DNA of 64,000 bases. Origin: JAVJST01 sp965229715 (GTDB lineage Bacteria > Pseudomonadota > Alphaproteobacteria > Rhodospirillales > Casp-alpha2). Below the pieces are notes generated by a model, which ran no database searches, had not been told where the DNA came from, and saw only the letters and a program-made list of their open reading frames with translations. Below, in pieces: positions 17,826 through 26,646 of the stretch (its first letter is position 1; each line of letters opens with the position of its first letter). The translations under genes were made by a program, and so were the position numbers. The stretch is taken from assembly GCA_965229715.1 (NCBI GenBank), contig CBDDJL010000001.1:124001-188000 (forward strand). The letters run 5' to 3'.

Positions 17826-18454
17826 TTCAGGTACCGCTTCAAAAATGCAAGGTCTCTCTCACGTGGAGGATCTTCACGTTCCGGGTGCCACATGATTCCG
17901 GAAATCGCCAGCGAGTCGTGAACAAAGGCTTCGACATTTCCGACACCGTCGAACGCGACCGGCACAAACCCGTCGGCGACACCGTCTCCGGCAATCGTCC
18001 AGTCGTGAAAGCTGTTCACATGCACGTCGATCAAGGGCTCGAAGCCACGTGCGACAGAGAGATCGTGTCGGCAACCGGCATGATTCGCAACGGCGACCAA
18101 TGTGCCACCAAAATATACATTGACGACCTGCATGCCGCGGCAAACGCCGATTGCCGGTATCGAACGCCTCACCACCTCGTCGAGCAGGGCAAATTCGAAA
18201 GCGTCGCGTTCGGGCGCGGCATCCGGCGATTTTGCATCGACGGCACTCAAGGAGTTGCCCCCACTGAGGATGACACCCGCAAGATCCATGGAGTCGAGAT
18301 AATCGCCAACGGCGGATGGGTCGATATTGGGAAGCGGCATCAGCGCGAACCCTAGGACTTGGCACATCGTTGACCATCTCTGGTCGAGACTGTCCCGCCG
18401 TTCGCCGCGGTCCGAGACGCTTACGACGCGCTGCGTAACGCCAAGCCTCTTCAT
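17822..18454 (-). CDS. Class I glutamine amidotransferase, candidate gamma-glutamyl-CDP-amidate hydrolase (Cj1417-like)
   Basis: 210 residues, peptidase C26 type. The nucleophile elbow is AIGVCRGMQ (Cys105), and the His-Glu pair is in GIMWHPERE (His190, Glu192), so the catalytic triad is complete. VILSGGNSL and LFGG-like NVYFGGTLV loops are present. The family hydrolyses gamma-glutamyl bonds. In Campylobacter, Cj1417 splits gamma-glutamyl-CDP-amidate into glutamate and CDP-amidate. The gene overlaps the kinase stop by 4 nt and its own stop overlaps the cytidylyltransferase start by 4 nt, so the three are translationally coupled. The specific substrate is inferred from this context. Confidence 0.75.
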   Translation of the reverse strand: MKRLGVTQRVVSVSDRGERRDSLDQRWSTMCQVLGFALMPLPNIDPSAVGDYLDSMDLAGVILSGGNSLSAVDAKSPDAAPERDAFEFALLDEVVRRSIPAIGVCRGMQVVNVYFGGTLVAVANHAGCRHDLSVARGFEPLIDVHVNSFHDWTIAGDGVADGFVPVAFDGVGNVEAFVHDSLAISGIMWHPEREDPPRERDLAFLKRYLK

Positions 18455-21441
18455 TCGACTTCCCTCAAAACCTGCCCCGCGCAGTCCAGATCGAGACGCC
18501 GCATCCGACAGATCCTCTCGTACAGCACGGTACCGACACCGATGGCTGCCGGCAGTCCGGTCTCAGCGGCGCGAATGGCCATATGCGAGTTCGCGCCGCC
18601 ATACTTCGTGACCAATCCGGAGATGTTCCGGCTCATAAGCCAATCGTAACCGGGATCGGCCTGCTCGATCACCACGATATGCCCGTCAATGTTTGACTTC
18701 GGCGACGAACCGTAGACGTGAACAGGTGCGACAGTTCGAATTTTCGAAACGAAATTTGGTTGCGCCAAGTGACGTTCGAAGCAGTAGAAGTCACCGGTTT
18801 CCCGGAGCAGCGGCGGCAGTTCCGCCAAGGCGCAAATCAGATGCTGCTGCTTACGGTCTTCCATTCGCTCACGCATGCCTTCGAGCGAGAGAGCGTTGAG
18901 CCGATATTGCTCCAAGTCGGCGAACTCGACAAAGGAGAAGTCGTCGCGCGTGATACCCAGCAACTGGGCCAGTTCGACGAACGAATCCAAGGCATTGCTC
19001 AAGCTCCGTGTGAACTCAAGCTTGACCCACTCCCTCGCCTCAATCGCCTCCCGAATGAACGAGATAAGGCGGTCCGGCGACCAATCCGACTCCAACTCTG
19101 TCAAGGCGCCCGCGATGGCTGACAGCTCGTCGTGTCGGAATTCAAACGGCGTCACATCCTCTTCTACCGCTTCGCCGCCGCCCGAAAAGTAGAAGTCAGG
19201 CGCCTCCCAGTATGCCGGGATGCAGATCTCGTAGGTTCCCGGGCGAAGATGGCCAAATCTCTCCAGGATGTCGTTGGGCGGTGTGGCGCCATCCCATCCC
19301 GTCGACCGGACAGCGCTAAACTCTTTGGATACAGTTCGGATGCCATGGAGGAACTGCTCGGTACGCTCCGAGCGCAATACACCGCAATTTTCAAATCCTC
19401 GAAGCATTTGGGTGGCGACGAACGCCGCCCTGGCGGCATGGCAGAAGGCCGGCGTTCCCAATGTCTTACAATCCTTTAGTAAGACGAGCGCGCGATCTAA
19501 GGGGGAAAGGTCGGATGACAATGTTTGTTTTCGCCGTCGATCTAGGTGCTGCAATGGCGCCGTGTCACCATATAGACGGCTCAATCCGTTTCGGGTTAGA
19601 ACTTTGAGAGTCCCCTCAAGCACGTCGATGTCCTCGCTCGTCATACCACGCGGCAAAAGGCGCTTCTCAGCCACGTCTCGGAAATCGGGGGTCCATGCTG
19701 ACAAGACGACAGCGAACTCGACCTTGTCGTGAAGTTCAGGATTTTCTGCGAGTATATTAAGATAAGCGTTGACCAGCCGACGGGCCGTGTTTTCGGGTAG
19801 GTCGGCCGGTACGAACGAGTTAAAACTCGCGCGCACGTCGACGTAGGGTTGCCCAAGAAATGAACGGATCAATGGGTGCGATCGGACGTCCCGATAACCG
19901 TAGTCCGCCCGCTGCGCCGCCCAGATGTCATCCGTGATAAGGTGACGATACAGACTGTATGCCAACGGTCGTGGTTGGACACCGATAATTTCGGCCGGAT
20001 TCCAGTCTGGCATGTTGCCAAAGATCGCACGTTCCCCGACCACGGACGGTACTTCATTTTGACACCCCTCGAACTCGTCGGCGCTGGATTCCAACTGGTG
20101 ACGGAAACAATCGTCCTCAATTTCGAACGCGCTATGGTCAACGGTTATTGGCCGGACCTGAAAGACGAACACCTCGCCTGTCTTAGAGAGGGCGAACTCC
20201 ACGTCCAGTTTGTCGTACCCTAACAGCTGTTCGAGTTCGCGCACGGCGCAAAGCACCGGCATCAAGTGTGGCGAAACCTGTTCAAGCCGTTCCGATTGGA
20301 ATCGACTGATCACCACCGCTGGAAGACCAACGCCAAGACCGCTGGTGACCGAGTCAACGACAGTATTGGCGCAGTCATAGTTGATGCAATAGTACGGCGC
20401 CCCGGTTGCCAGGCTCCGCGTCAAAACGACACCCGCGTAGGCGGCATTCTCTAGGAATTGCTGAATCAGAATTTGATCTGTGTCTGAGGCCGCGCCCCTA
20501 TAGGAAGATCGGACCGCTTCGATCGCCTCCACCACATCGCCGCGGCTGAGTCCGTCGACGTTGACGACGCTTTCAAACCGGCCGGCGTTGGAGTTCTTCC
20601 AACCGTCTTCAGCAGCAGCGCTGCTTCGAACGACGAGTCTCGCTCCGTCGAATACCCGCTGAATCTCAGTAAGAACGCTTTCCGAATCGGAGTCCCACTT
20701 CCCGAGCGTGAACGCAACCTGACGACCGATCGTCGATTTCTGAACGATCGATTCCAGACGAGAGAGAGTCTCCGCTTTGGTGCCAAGGATGAAACGGGCA
20801 AGGTCGGGCGGCTCGTTGAATTCGGCCCAATGACCCTCGACATCAACGATCCGCGGTACGAAACCCTGATCAACTAGGTGGTGAACGAGATCAACCAGGG
20901 TCGTGCCGATCTTGTCAGCGGCAATGCTGGCGAGGTGTTCGACCACGTCAGGTCGAAAGCATGCGAGTCCGGCGAACTCGACCGTCCCGGTCATATGGTC
21001 GGAAAGCTGCGAAAGGTCGACGGTCTCGGCAATGTCCCGGTCGCTTTGCGGCCTGCCATCGAAACGGCGCTCCCACAGTGAATCGATGGCGATCGAGAAA
21101 TCACCCCCGTCCCGGGCGAGTTCGCGGATCACATGGGGACGGAAAACTGTGTCCGAGTAACAAACAACCACCGTATCGCCAGAGAACGGTGCCGATAGAA
21201 ACGTCTTGAGCACCGACCCGGTTTCCCAATCGGGAACCACTAGAACACTGAGATCGGGGTATCGGTCGATAACTTCCTCGACGTGATAGCCTCCGAGGAA
21301 GCGAATATGCGTCACCTCCTCCAGGTTCTCGAAACCGTGAAGTTGCCAGTCGATCGCGCGCGTCGTGGCATTGATTAACTTGAGCGCTGCTGGTTTGATG
21401 CCGCGCGACGGCCGGCCCGCACCTAGAAGATAAACATCCAC
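18451..21441 (-). CDS. L-glutamine kinase-like PEP-synthase family protein with fused nucleotidyltransferase-like domain (Cj1418-like)
   Basis: 996 residues in three parts. Residues 1 to about 220 resemble a nucleotidyltransferase (MDVYLLGAGRPSRG; VVVCYSDTVF) but lack the canonical GxGxRLxPLT motif. Residues about 225-440 are an ATP-grasp of the PEP synthase/PPDK type (RLVVRSSAAAEDGWKNSNAG; LDVEFALSKTGEVFVFQVRP). After a long helical middle region the C-terminus carries a swivelling phospho-histidine domain (LVTKYGGANSHMAIRAAETG, His953). In Cj1418 this layout phosphorylates the amide nitrogen of L-glutamine, the first step to CDP-amidate. The amidotransferase and cytidylyltransferase follow with 4-nt overlaps. 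The fused N-terminal domain is additional to the kinase module. Confidence 0.72.
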   Translation of the reverse strand: MDVYLLGAGRPSRGIKPAALKLINATTRAIDWQLHGFENLEEVTHIRFLGGYHVEEVIDRYPDLSVLVVPDWETGSVLKTFLSAPFSGDTVVVCYSDTVFRPHVIRELARDGGDFSIAIDSLWERRFDGRPQSDRDIAETVDLSQLSDHMTGTVEFAGLACFRPDVVEHLASIAADKIGTTLVDLVHHLVDQGFVPRIVDVEGHWAEFNEPPDLARFILGTKAETLSRLESIVQKSTIGRQVAFTLGKWDSDSESVLTEIQRVFDGARLVVRSSAAAEDGWKNSNAGRFESVVNVDGLSRGDVVEAIEAVRSSYRGAASDTDQILIQQFLENAAYAGVVLTRSLATGAPYYCINYDCANTVVDSVTSGLGVGLPAVVISRFQSERLEQVSPHLMPVLCAVRELEQLLGYDKLDVEFALSKTGEVFVFQVRPITVDHSAFEIEDDCFRHQLESSADEFEGCQNEVPSVVGERAIFGNMPDWNPAEIIGVQPRPLAYSLYRHLITDDIWAAQRADYGYRDVRSHPLIRSFLGQPYVDVRASFNSFVPADLPENTARRLVNAYLNILAENPELHDKVEFAVVLSAWTPDFRDVAEKRLLPRGMTSEDIDVLEGTLKVLTRNGLSRLYGDTAPLQHLDRRRKQTLSSDLSPLDRALVLLKDCKTLGTPAFCHAARAAFVATQMLRGFENCGVLRSERTEQFLHGIRTVSKEFSAVRSTGWDGATPPNDILERFGHLRPGTYEICIPAYWEAPDFYFSGGGEAVEEDVTPFEFRHDELSAIAGALTELESDWSPDRLISFIREAIEAREWVKLEFTRSLSNALDSFVELAQLLGITRDDFSFVEFADLEQYRLNALSLEGMRERMEDRKQQHLICALAELPPLLRETGDFYCFERHLAQPNFVSKIRTVAPVHVYGSSPKSNIDGHIVVIEQADPGYDWLMSRNISGLVTKYGGANSHMAIRAAETGLPAAIGVGTVLYERICRMRRLDLDCAGQVLREVE

Positions 21442-21468
21442 GACAGAACAGGTTCCGAATATCGTGCC

Positions 21469-21687
21469 TCAGCGACCGTCAGTTTCTTCTTTATTGGACC
21501 CGCGCGAGAACAATGATTTGATTTTGTACCAGAAGGTCTTGAAGAAAAGCCCGACGGCAACGATCGTGCCGATGAGGGCTGACATGATGGCGCTGCCGGA
21601 GCCGGGATCAATATAGGCAGCCGCTTCGTCGGGCCCGATCACCCAACAGAACACGGCACCGAGCATTAAGATTGCGAGCCTTGTCAT
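21469..21687 (-). CDS. Small YIDPGTGS-type membrane protein (second copy)
   Basis: 72 residues from the ATG at 21687 (MTRLAILMLGAVFCWVIG); an upstream Met at 21747 would put 20 polar residues before the signal. AAAYIDPGSGSAIMSALIGT repeats the motif of the protein at 9700, followed by a hydrophobic helix and a basic tail (WYKIKSLFSRGSNK). It sits 27 nt before the glutamine-kinase-like gene on the same strand. Motif conservation between two glycan loci in one window suggests a role tied to envelope glycan assembly; its function is unknown. Confidence 0.72.
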   Translation of the reverse strand: MTRLAILMLGAVFCWVIGPDEAAAYIDPGSGSAIMSALIGTIVAVGLFFKTFWYKIKSLFSRGSNKEETDGR

Positions 21688-21753
21688 GGTCGTGTATTCG
21701 TCCCTCGTTGCGTCATGTGATTGATAAGGTGGTACATCACCAAACAAACCGTA

Positions 21754-23157
21754 TCAAACAATCCTGAACCCCAATGCGGCCAAAACCTCGCTTTTTAACG
21801 CGTCGTGCATGAAATGGTAGGTTGCGCCTTCCTCGGCGTTTTGCGGCTGTCCCTCAAGGTTGCGAAGGCCTAGATTTGCTCGAATCGTTCGACGAAGCAT
21901 GTCCGCGCGTAGCCACGGATCGACAAAACTGTACAGCGTTCTGTACAGCGTTGGGATGTCGAACGGTTGTTCAATGTTACCGAAATCAAGCGTTGGCATC
22001 CAACGTCTGGCCAACACCACGCCCGTATCGATTCCGGCGCTCATGATGAACGCGCTAGCGGAGGGACGTCCATGGATCAACACTGACCACAACAACCCAT
22101 CAGCACCGCGTACGTCGGGAAGGTGACCGGGGTGTATGTGCACCATCGGCTTTTCCGGATGGTCCAAAAGTGAAGAGGGAACGATCCCACCGCCCGTGTA
22201 GAGGAGCGTCGTACTTGGAAGCATTGACAAATAGTCGCGCAACGTCGGATCGGAAAGGCCGTCAATGAAGAGTTTGTCGACACGATCGGTGTATGTTCCG
22301 ACATCATCCAACCGGCCGGATCCGATGATGAGATTGGCGGGCAACGCGAAACGGGCCGACAAGAGCTCGACAACATCTTCGACCAATTTCGGGTGCTTGC
22401 CAGCGAGACGCTGTGGCCAGTAGTGGATGCGGTTGCGTTGAACGCTGGCCGCGTAGTTCCGACGAAGCGAATTCGGCAGCCACCGACCCAATATTTTCCC
22501 ATCCGTCACGTCCCGTTTCGCGGTGAGGATGGCAACTCGCTCCGGTCGGACTCCCATGAACCGCAGGACATCGAGATAGGCCCGCGCGATCGGGCCCTCA
22601 TGAAACAACACCGTGATCGGGAGTACGCTGCCCTGGTCGCCCGGTCCAGTCGCCTCAAGATCACTGACGTCGTCCTTTGCGGGCTCGTCGGACGGTAGCC
22701 GAGCGGACATGGTAGACAAACTCTGCCGCAGACTTTCGGTCAATCGGTGCACCGACTTGGCGGCACATCCATTTGCCAGATCGGCGGCCTTGAGCGCGGT
22801 ATTGAGGCGGCTCATGGTGACAGGCGTCGCGCCGTTCACCGAAGCGGTGGCGTAGAATTTGACGAGGACAGCGAACGCAAGCGCCGACAATCGCAAATCA
22901 ATCGTCCCAAGTTCGCGCAACGGCTTGCCGTCCTCACCATAGGCCACAAACAGTTCGCCATCGATATTGATTTGTTTTGAGAGGTGAGCCAACCGGCGAG
23001 TTTCCGTCGGACCCCAGTCCTGGTGCTCAGCCAGTCCGAGCAGAACGTCGGCCGTGTCGATTGGTACGTTGGTTTCCACTGGCCTAGATACGTCACCAGC
23101 CAATCCGTTAATCGCGGCGTCGATTTCCGCCTGATCCATCAAGTCTCGACAATCCAT
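21754..23157 (-). CDS. Formyltransferase-fold protein
   Basis: 467 residues. The C-terminal part contains the formyl-transferase signature: LLYTGGGIVPSSLLD, then MVHIHPGHLPDVRGADG and SAGIDTGVVL, corresponding to the HxP-loop and the downstream Asp of methionyl-tRNA and sugar N-formyltransferases; Asn of the usual N-x-H is not seen (HIH instead). The N-terminal 150 residues are helical and unassigned. In this glycan operon it may formylate an amino sugar or use another one-carbon or carbamoyl donor. A second Met (23139) is an alternative start. It lies 35 nt after the YidC paralogue. Confidence 0.65.
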   Translation of the reverse strand: MDCRDLMDQAEIDAAINGLAGDVSRPVETNVPIDTADVLLGLAEHQDWGPTETRRLAHLSKQINIDGELFVAYGEDGKPLRELGTIDLRLSALAFAVLVKFYATASVNGATPVTMSRLNTALKAADLANGCAAKSVHRLTESLRQSLSTMSARLPSDEPAKDDVSDLEATGPGDQGSVLPITVLFHEGPIARAYLDVLRFMGVRPERVAILTAKRDVTDGKILGRWLPNSLRRNYAASVQRNRIHYWPQRLAGKHPKLVEDVVELLSARFALPANLIIGSGRLDDVGTYTDRVDKLFIDGLSDPTLRDYLSMLPSTTLLYTGGGIVPSSLLDHPEKPMVHIHPGHLPDVRGADGLLWSVLIHGRPSASAFIMSAGIDTGVVLARRWMPTLDFGNIEQPFDIPTLYRTLYSFVDPWLRADMLRRTIRANLGLRNLEGQPQNAEEGATYHFMHDALKSEVLAALGFRIV

Positions 23158-23192
23158 TTAACAACCACGACGCCTACCCGCGCCAATAGACA

Positions 23193-24443
23193 CTAGACCC
23201 GCACAAGCTGCTGCTGAATCGTCTGCAGGATGTTGGCTATCATCCAGTAATAAACCATCGCGGCGGGGAACGGATAGAATAAGATCAAAAACCCTAGAGC
23301 CATCAGATATAGGTTTCGCTTCTGGCGACGAACTTCGATCTCAGGCGCATGAACATCCCGATAGGTGACGGTCGACGCTACGGTAACGAGAAACATGACC
23401 AGCGGCAAAAGGTTCAATGTCTCTCCTAAACCGGGGATACCGAAAGGCAACGCCGCAATGGCATCCGGGCGGGAAAAAGCCTCAATCCAAAGAAATCCGT
23501 CTTCGGCTAACCTTGGCATTTCGCCCAATGCCGCAAACACGGCAACGAGCACGGGAACCTGAACAAGGGACCCGAGCATCGGTCGCAACGTGTGGAACGG
23601 CGATATACCGAGCTCTTTGTGCGTGGCCATGACGCATTCATGGGCCTTCTGCCCGTCCAATGTTGCTTTGATTTCCTCTATTCTCGGCGCCAGGCGCGCC
23701 AGGTTCATACTGACCCGCCGTTGGGCGCGGGCGGTGAACAGACAGGCGGGCAACAACAAGAGCTTGAGCAATATGGCGAAGGTGAGGATCGACCAACCCC
23801 AACCAAGACCCAGCGCCGACTCGATCCGCTCAAGAGACCACTCGACCATTTTCGCGAGTGCCGCCATCCAACTCCAGAGATTTGCGTACCGAAGGTCGGC
23901 AAGGTCGGCGTCCAATAGGGCCGCTTCTCGTTTACCCACCAGCCGCACGTCTATGCCGGGAGCATCGGAATGTCCCGCTTGGAGCACGATGCGCCCGTCC
24001 TCGAAGCGCGCGGTATCACCGGCTTGGAGTGCGAGGACAACGTAACGACCGACAATGACGAACCATGTTCGCTGGCCCAGTTCGACGGGATCGCCGGCTT
24101 CCCACTGGTGGATGTTCCCGTCTTGCGCAATTACCGCTGTGGGTTGGTTGTAGAAGGATGCCAACCCTTTGAACTCGGTGGAGCCGAGTTTCGGCAGTTT
24201 CCCAGGGTCGACAACCAGCTCCACGTCGCGTAATGGATTTCGAGGCCCGGCAAACACGGCCTTTTGTCGGCATAATTCTCCGACGTCCGGCGCCTTGAGT
24301 GGCGCCAGCACGGCGTTCGCGACTTCGCCAATGTCAGAGACGCAAACTTCCGGGCTTACCTCAGCGGTAGCACCCCTGCCAATGGAGACAATCAACAGCG
24401 TTGCGACCAGGGTTACGACACCAAAGTCGATACGCCCAATCAC
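23193..24443 (-). CDS. YidC/Oxa1-family membrane insertase paralogue
   Basis: About 416 residues from a GTG at 24443, just after the stop of the upstream gene; a longer frame to 24518 overlaps that gene and lacks a membrane start. The N-terminal signal helix (DFGVVTLVATLLIVSIGRG) is followed by a periplasmic domain of about 170 residues unlike that of typical YidC. A 60-kDa-inner-membrane-protein domain follows: WGWSILTFAILLKLLLLPAC, KELGISPFHTLRPMLGSLVQ and the last helices to WMIANILQTIQQ. Housekeeping yidC sits by rpmH/rnpA; this copy in a glycan operon is likely a specialised paralogue. Confidence 0.75.
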   Translation of the reverse strand: MIGRIDFGVVTLVATLLIVSIGRGATAEVSPEVCVSDIGEVANAVLAPLKAPDVGELCRQKAVFAGPRNPLRDVELVVDPGKLPKLGSTEFKGLASFYNQPTAVIAQDGNIHQWEAGDPVELGQRTWFVIVGRYVVLALQAGDTARFEDGRIVLQAGHSDAPGIDVRLVGKREAALLDADLADLRYANLWSWMAALAKMVEWSLERIESALGLGWGWSILTFAILLKLLLLPACLFTARAQRRVSMNLARLAPRIEEIKATLDGQKAHECVMATHKELGISPFHTLRPMLGSLVQVPVLVAVFAALGEMPRLAEDGFLWIEAFSRPDAIAALPFGIPGLGETLNLLPLVMFLVTVASTVTYRDVHAPEIEVRRQKRNLYLMALGFLILFYPFPAAMVYYWMIANILQTIQQQLVRV

Positions 24444-24447
24444 CGCT

Positions 24448-26646
24448 TCATGACCCGAACTTGGCGGAATGGAACCCAAACGAGTCCGCATTCTGCTCCT
24501 CACTCGCATCGACCACAATTCGGATCATGTGTGATTGGGAAACGATGCTCCGGGGGACGTCGATCTCAATCACACCTTCGCGAACTGGCACGGTCATCGC
24601 CCACGCGGGCTCGTCGCTCTCCACGACGTGAGCGTTGGCGCTAACATAGACGCGGGCCTCCACTTCGAACCTCGGATCGCTGTCCGAGGTAATCGCGACC
24701 TGTAGTCGCCCGTCGCAACCCACGCTGGCTAGTTGGACATGAAAGCCGCTTTCCGTAAACCACGAAGCCCACCGGTTGTAGTCGGAAAACCCATTGTTGA
24801 AACCGCTCGGATTGTCTGCCTCGTAAGACGCCCGACACTCTTCCACCACCGACAGCGCCTCCGCGGTGAGCGCTGCGTGAAGATTGTTCAAGAAATCGGG
24901 GCGTCGAAGCAGCACCAAGGGTTCGTGGGATCCGAACGAAAAATTTGATTTCTCGCTCTCGACCACGAAGTAGAAGGCTTCTGACTCGGGCGGTACTTCC
25001 AGATCGGGCGCCAAGAGATCGAACCCCGGGTAAACCGAACAGTCGCCACCAACGCCGGAGTGCAAACAGAGGGTTCTTGCCAGATCGTCCGTCATCACAG
25101 GTTGGTCGTTGAAACCGATCGCTTCCTGAGTCTGCCGCGCACCCTTGACCATCAACAACGGCGTGTAACGACCGTAACCCCAGTCTTTGTGCCCCCGGAT
25201 ACGGAAGGATACAAGCCTGGCGGGATCGTAATACCTTGCGGGACGACCGTGGTCACTTTTTAATATGATAATGGACTGGTCGTAGATCCCGAGTGACTTC
25301 AGTTTCTCTACGAACAGACTCATTTGGGTTAGCATGCAGAAAGATTCTTTCTGCATGCCAACGTCATTCTGGTGATTGCTAAACCAGTCCGTTCCGACAT
25401 CGTACAGATTGCAGTCTTCGTCGATGTTGATCGGATAGTGCGTTTGGTAGAAATGCAGGAAGTGCGCCACCTTCCGATCGCTGCCGACCTCTAGACCACT
25501 GACATACTGGTTGTAATCCGACACCGAGGAATATTTCAACTGCGCGTTCCAAAGGCGGTTCTCGAAGTTCCAACCTGCGAGCGCAAACATCTCGTTCGGC
25601 AGCTCGAACTGATCGAGGACCAAACGAACCAAAGTATCGAAATCGATAATCATCCCGACCTTGCGTAGTGCTCGGACAGTGTAATTGGTACCGATTCTCA
25701 AGGTGACGTATCGGTATGTATTGATGACGGCAAAAGTCTTTTGGTGAAGTCCTTCCGCGCTCAGATCGCCGATCGCGAACCGACGTTCGGGGTGACGAAA
25801 TCCCCTCCCGTAGTCGAAGTAGGTGGAAACGCGATAACCGTTATCGTTCAGATAGTTCGTCATCAAGCGGTCGGGTGCGATGTCTCGCATCTCGAAATCG
25901 GTCTCGGCCTTGAGCTTGAAGTTCTGGTTACCGTAGAGTTCGCCGGAGAGCGACGCGACGGTGGCCGGTGAACTGGTCGAAACGTCGTCGAACACGACGA
26001 AGTCCTTTAGGGATGGGAACTGGCCCCCATGCTTGCGAAGCGTGTTCACGTATACGTCGCGTGACAACCCGTCGAAGCTTATCGTGAAGATGTTCATTTC
26101 GTCGGAGACGCGTAACAATTCCGAAACCGCGTCATCATTCGAGATGGTCTTGGGCTTCCACGCTGCGTAGAGTTCGTGGAATGCAAGCGCCGAAACCGCG
26201 GCATTGACCAACAGGACAGTCGCGATCCCTGCAAGTATAATACGCCGGACTCGGCTCTGCAGTAGTAACGTCCCAATGCCGGCCACCGCCAAAGCCGTCG
26301 CCAGTCCGGTCCGGTCAACCGGATCGGATATAGGATCGATTAACATGCCACCGCCCTGCGTCACCGGCGAAAACAAACCCGCGATGAGAATGAACACGAA
26401 ACCGGCATCGATCAGGATCGACCAAGCGGTCAGCATGCCGACGCGGCGCGCAACGTGATCGGCGAGCAGTAGAATCAAGAATACGGCGCTGACTGCGACG
26501 ACCATGCACACGAACGCCACACCGACGTCGAGATGCTGATAGTCGGACGGGTTCCGACTGACCAGAAAACCCGGGACGACGAAAAATAGCAGAAATGGGA
26601 TGCTGGCCAGCTGAAGGTGACGCTCAATAGAATTACTGTTTCTCAT
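24448..26646 (-). CDS. Membrane-anchored alkaline-phosphatase/sulfatase-fold protein
   Basis: 732 residues. Five membrane helices (about residues 12-30, 40-62, 72-92, 113-130, 136-157) precede an exported domain. The sulfatase/LTA-synthase-like motifs are NIFTISFDGLSRDVY (Asp192), the nucleophile region VSTSSPATVASLSGELYG (about 222-239), HFYQTHYPIN (His403) and IILKSDHGRPARYY (about 461-474). This fold covers phosphotransferases (LtaS, EptA, OpgB) and sulfatases. A C-terminal domain of about 150 residues is beta-rich. In this island, transfer of a phospho-group to surface glycan is a reasonable hypothesis. First gene of the minus-strand block. Confidence 0.75.
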   Translation of the reverse strand: MRNSNSIERHLQLASIPFLLFFVVPGFLVSRNPSDYQHLDVGVAFVCMVVAVSAVFLILLLADHVARRVGMLTAWSILIDAGFVFILIAGLFSPVTQGGGMLIDPISDPVDRTGLATALAVAGIGTLLLQSRVRRIILAGIATVLLVNAAVSALAFHELYAAWKPKTISNDDAVSELLRVSDEMNIFTISFDGLSRDVYVNTLRKHGGQFPSLKDFVVFDDVSTSSPATVASLSGELYGNQNFKLKAETDFEMRDIAPDRLMTNYLNDNGYRVSTYFDYGRGFRHPERRFAIGDLSAEGLHQKTFAVINTYRYVTLRIGTNYTVRALRKVGMIIDFDTLVRLVLDQFELPNEMFALAGWNFENRLWNAQLKYSSVSDYNQYVSGLEVGSDRKVAHFLHFYQTHYPINIDEDCNLYDVGTDWFSNHQNDVGMQKESFCMLTQMSLFVEKLKSLGIYDQSIIILKSDHGRPARYYDPARLVSFRIRGHKDWGYGRYTPLLMVKGARQTQEAIGFNDQPVMTDDLARTLCLHSGVGGDCSVYPGFDLLAPDLEVPPESEAFYFVVESEKSNFSFGSHEPLVLLRRPDFLNNLHAALTAEALSVVEECRASYEADNPSGFNNGFSDYNRWASWFTESGFHVQLASVGCDGRLQVAITSDSDPRFEVEARVYVSANAHVVESDEPAWAMTVPVREGVIEIDVPRSIVSQSHMIRIVVDASEEQNADSFGFHSAKFGS

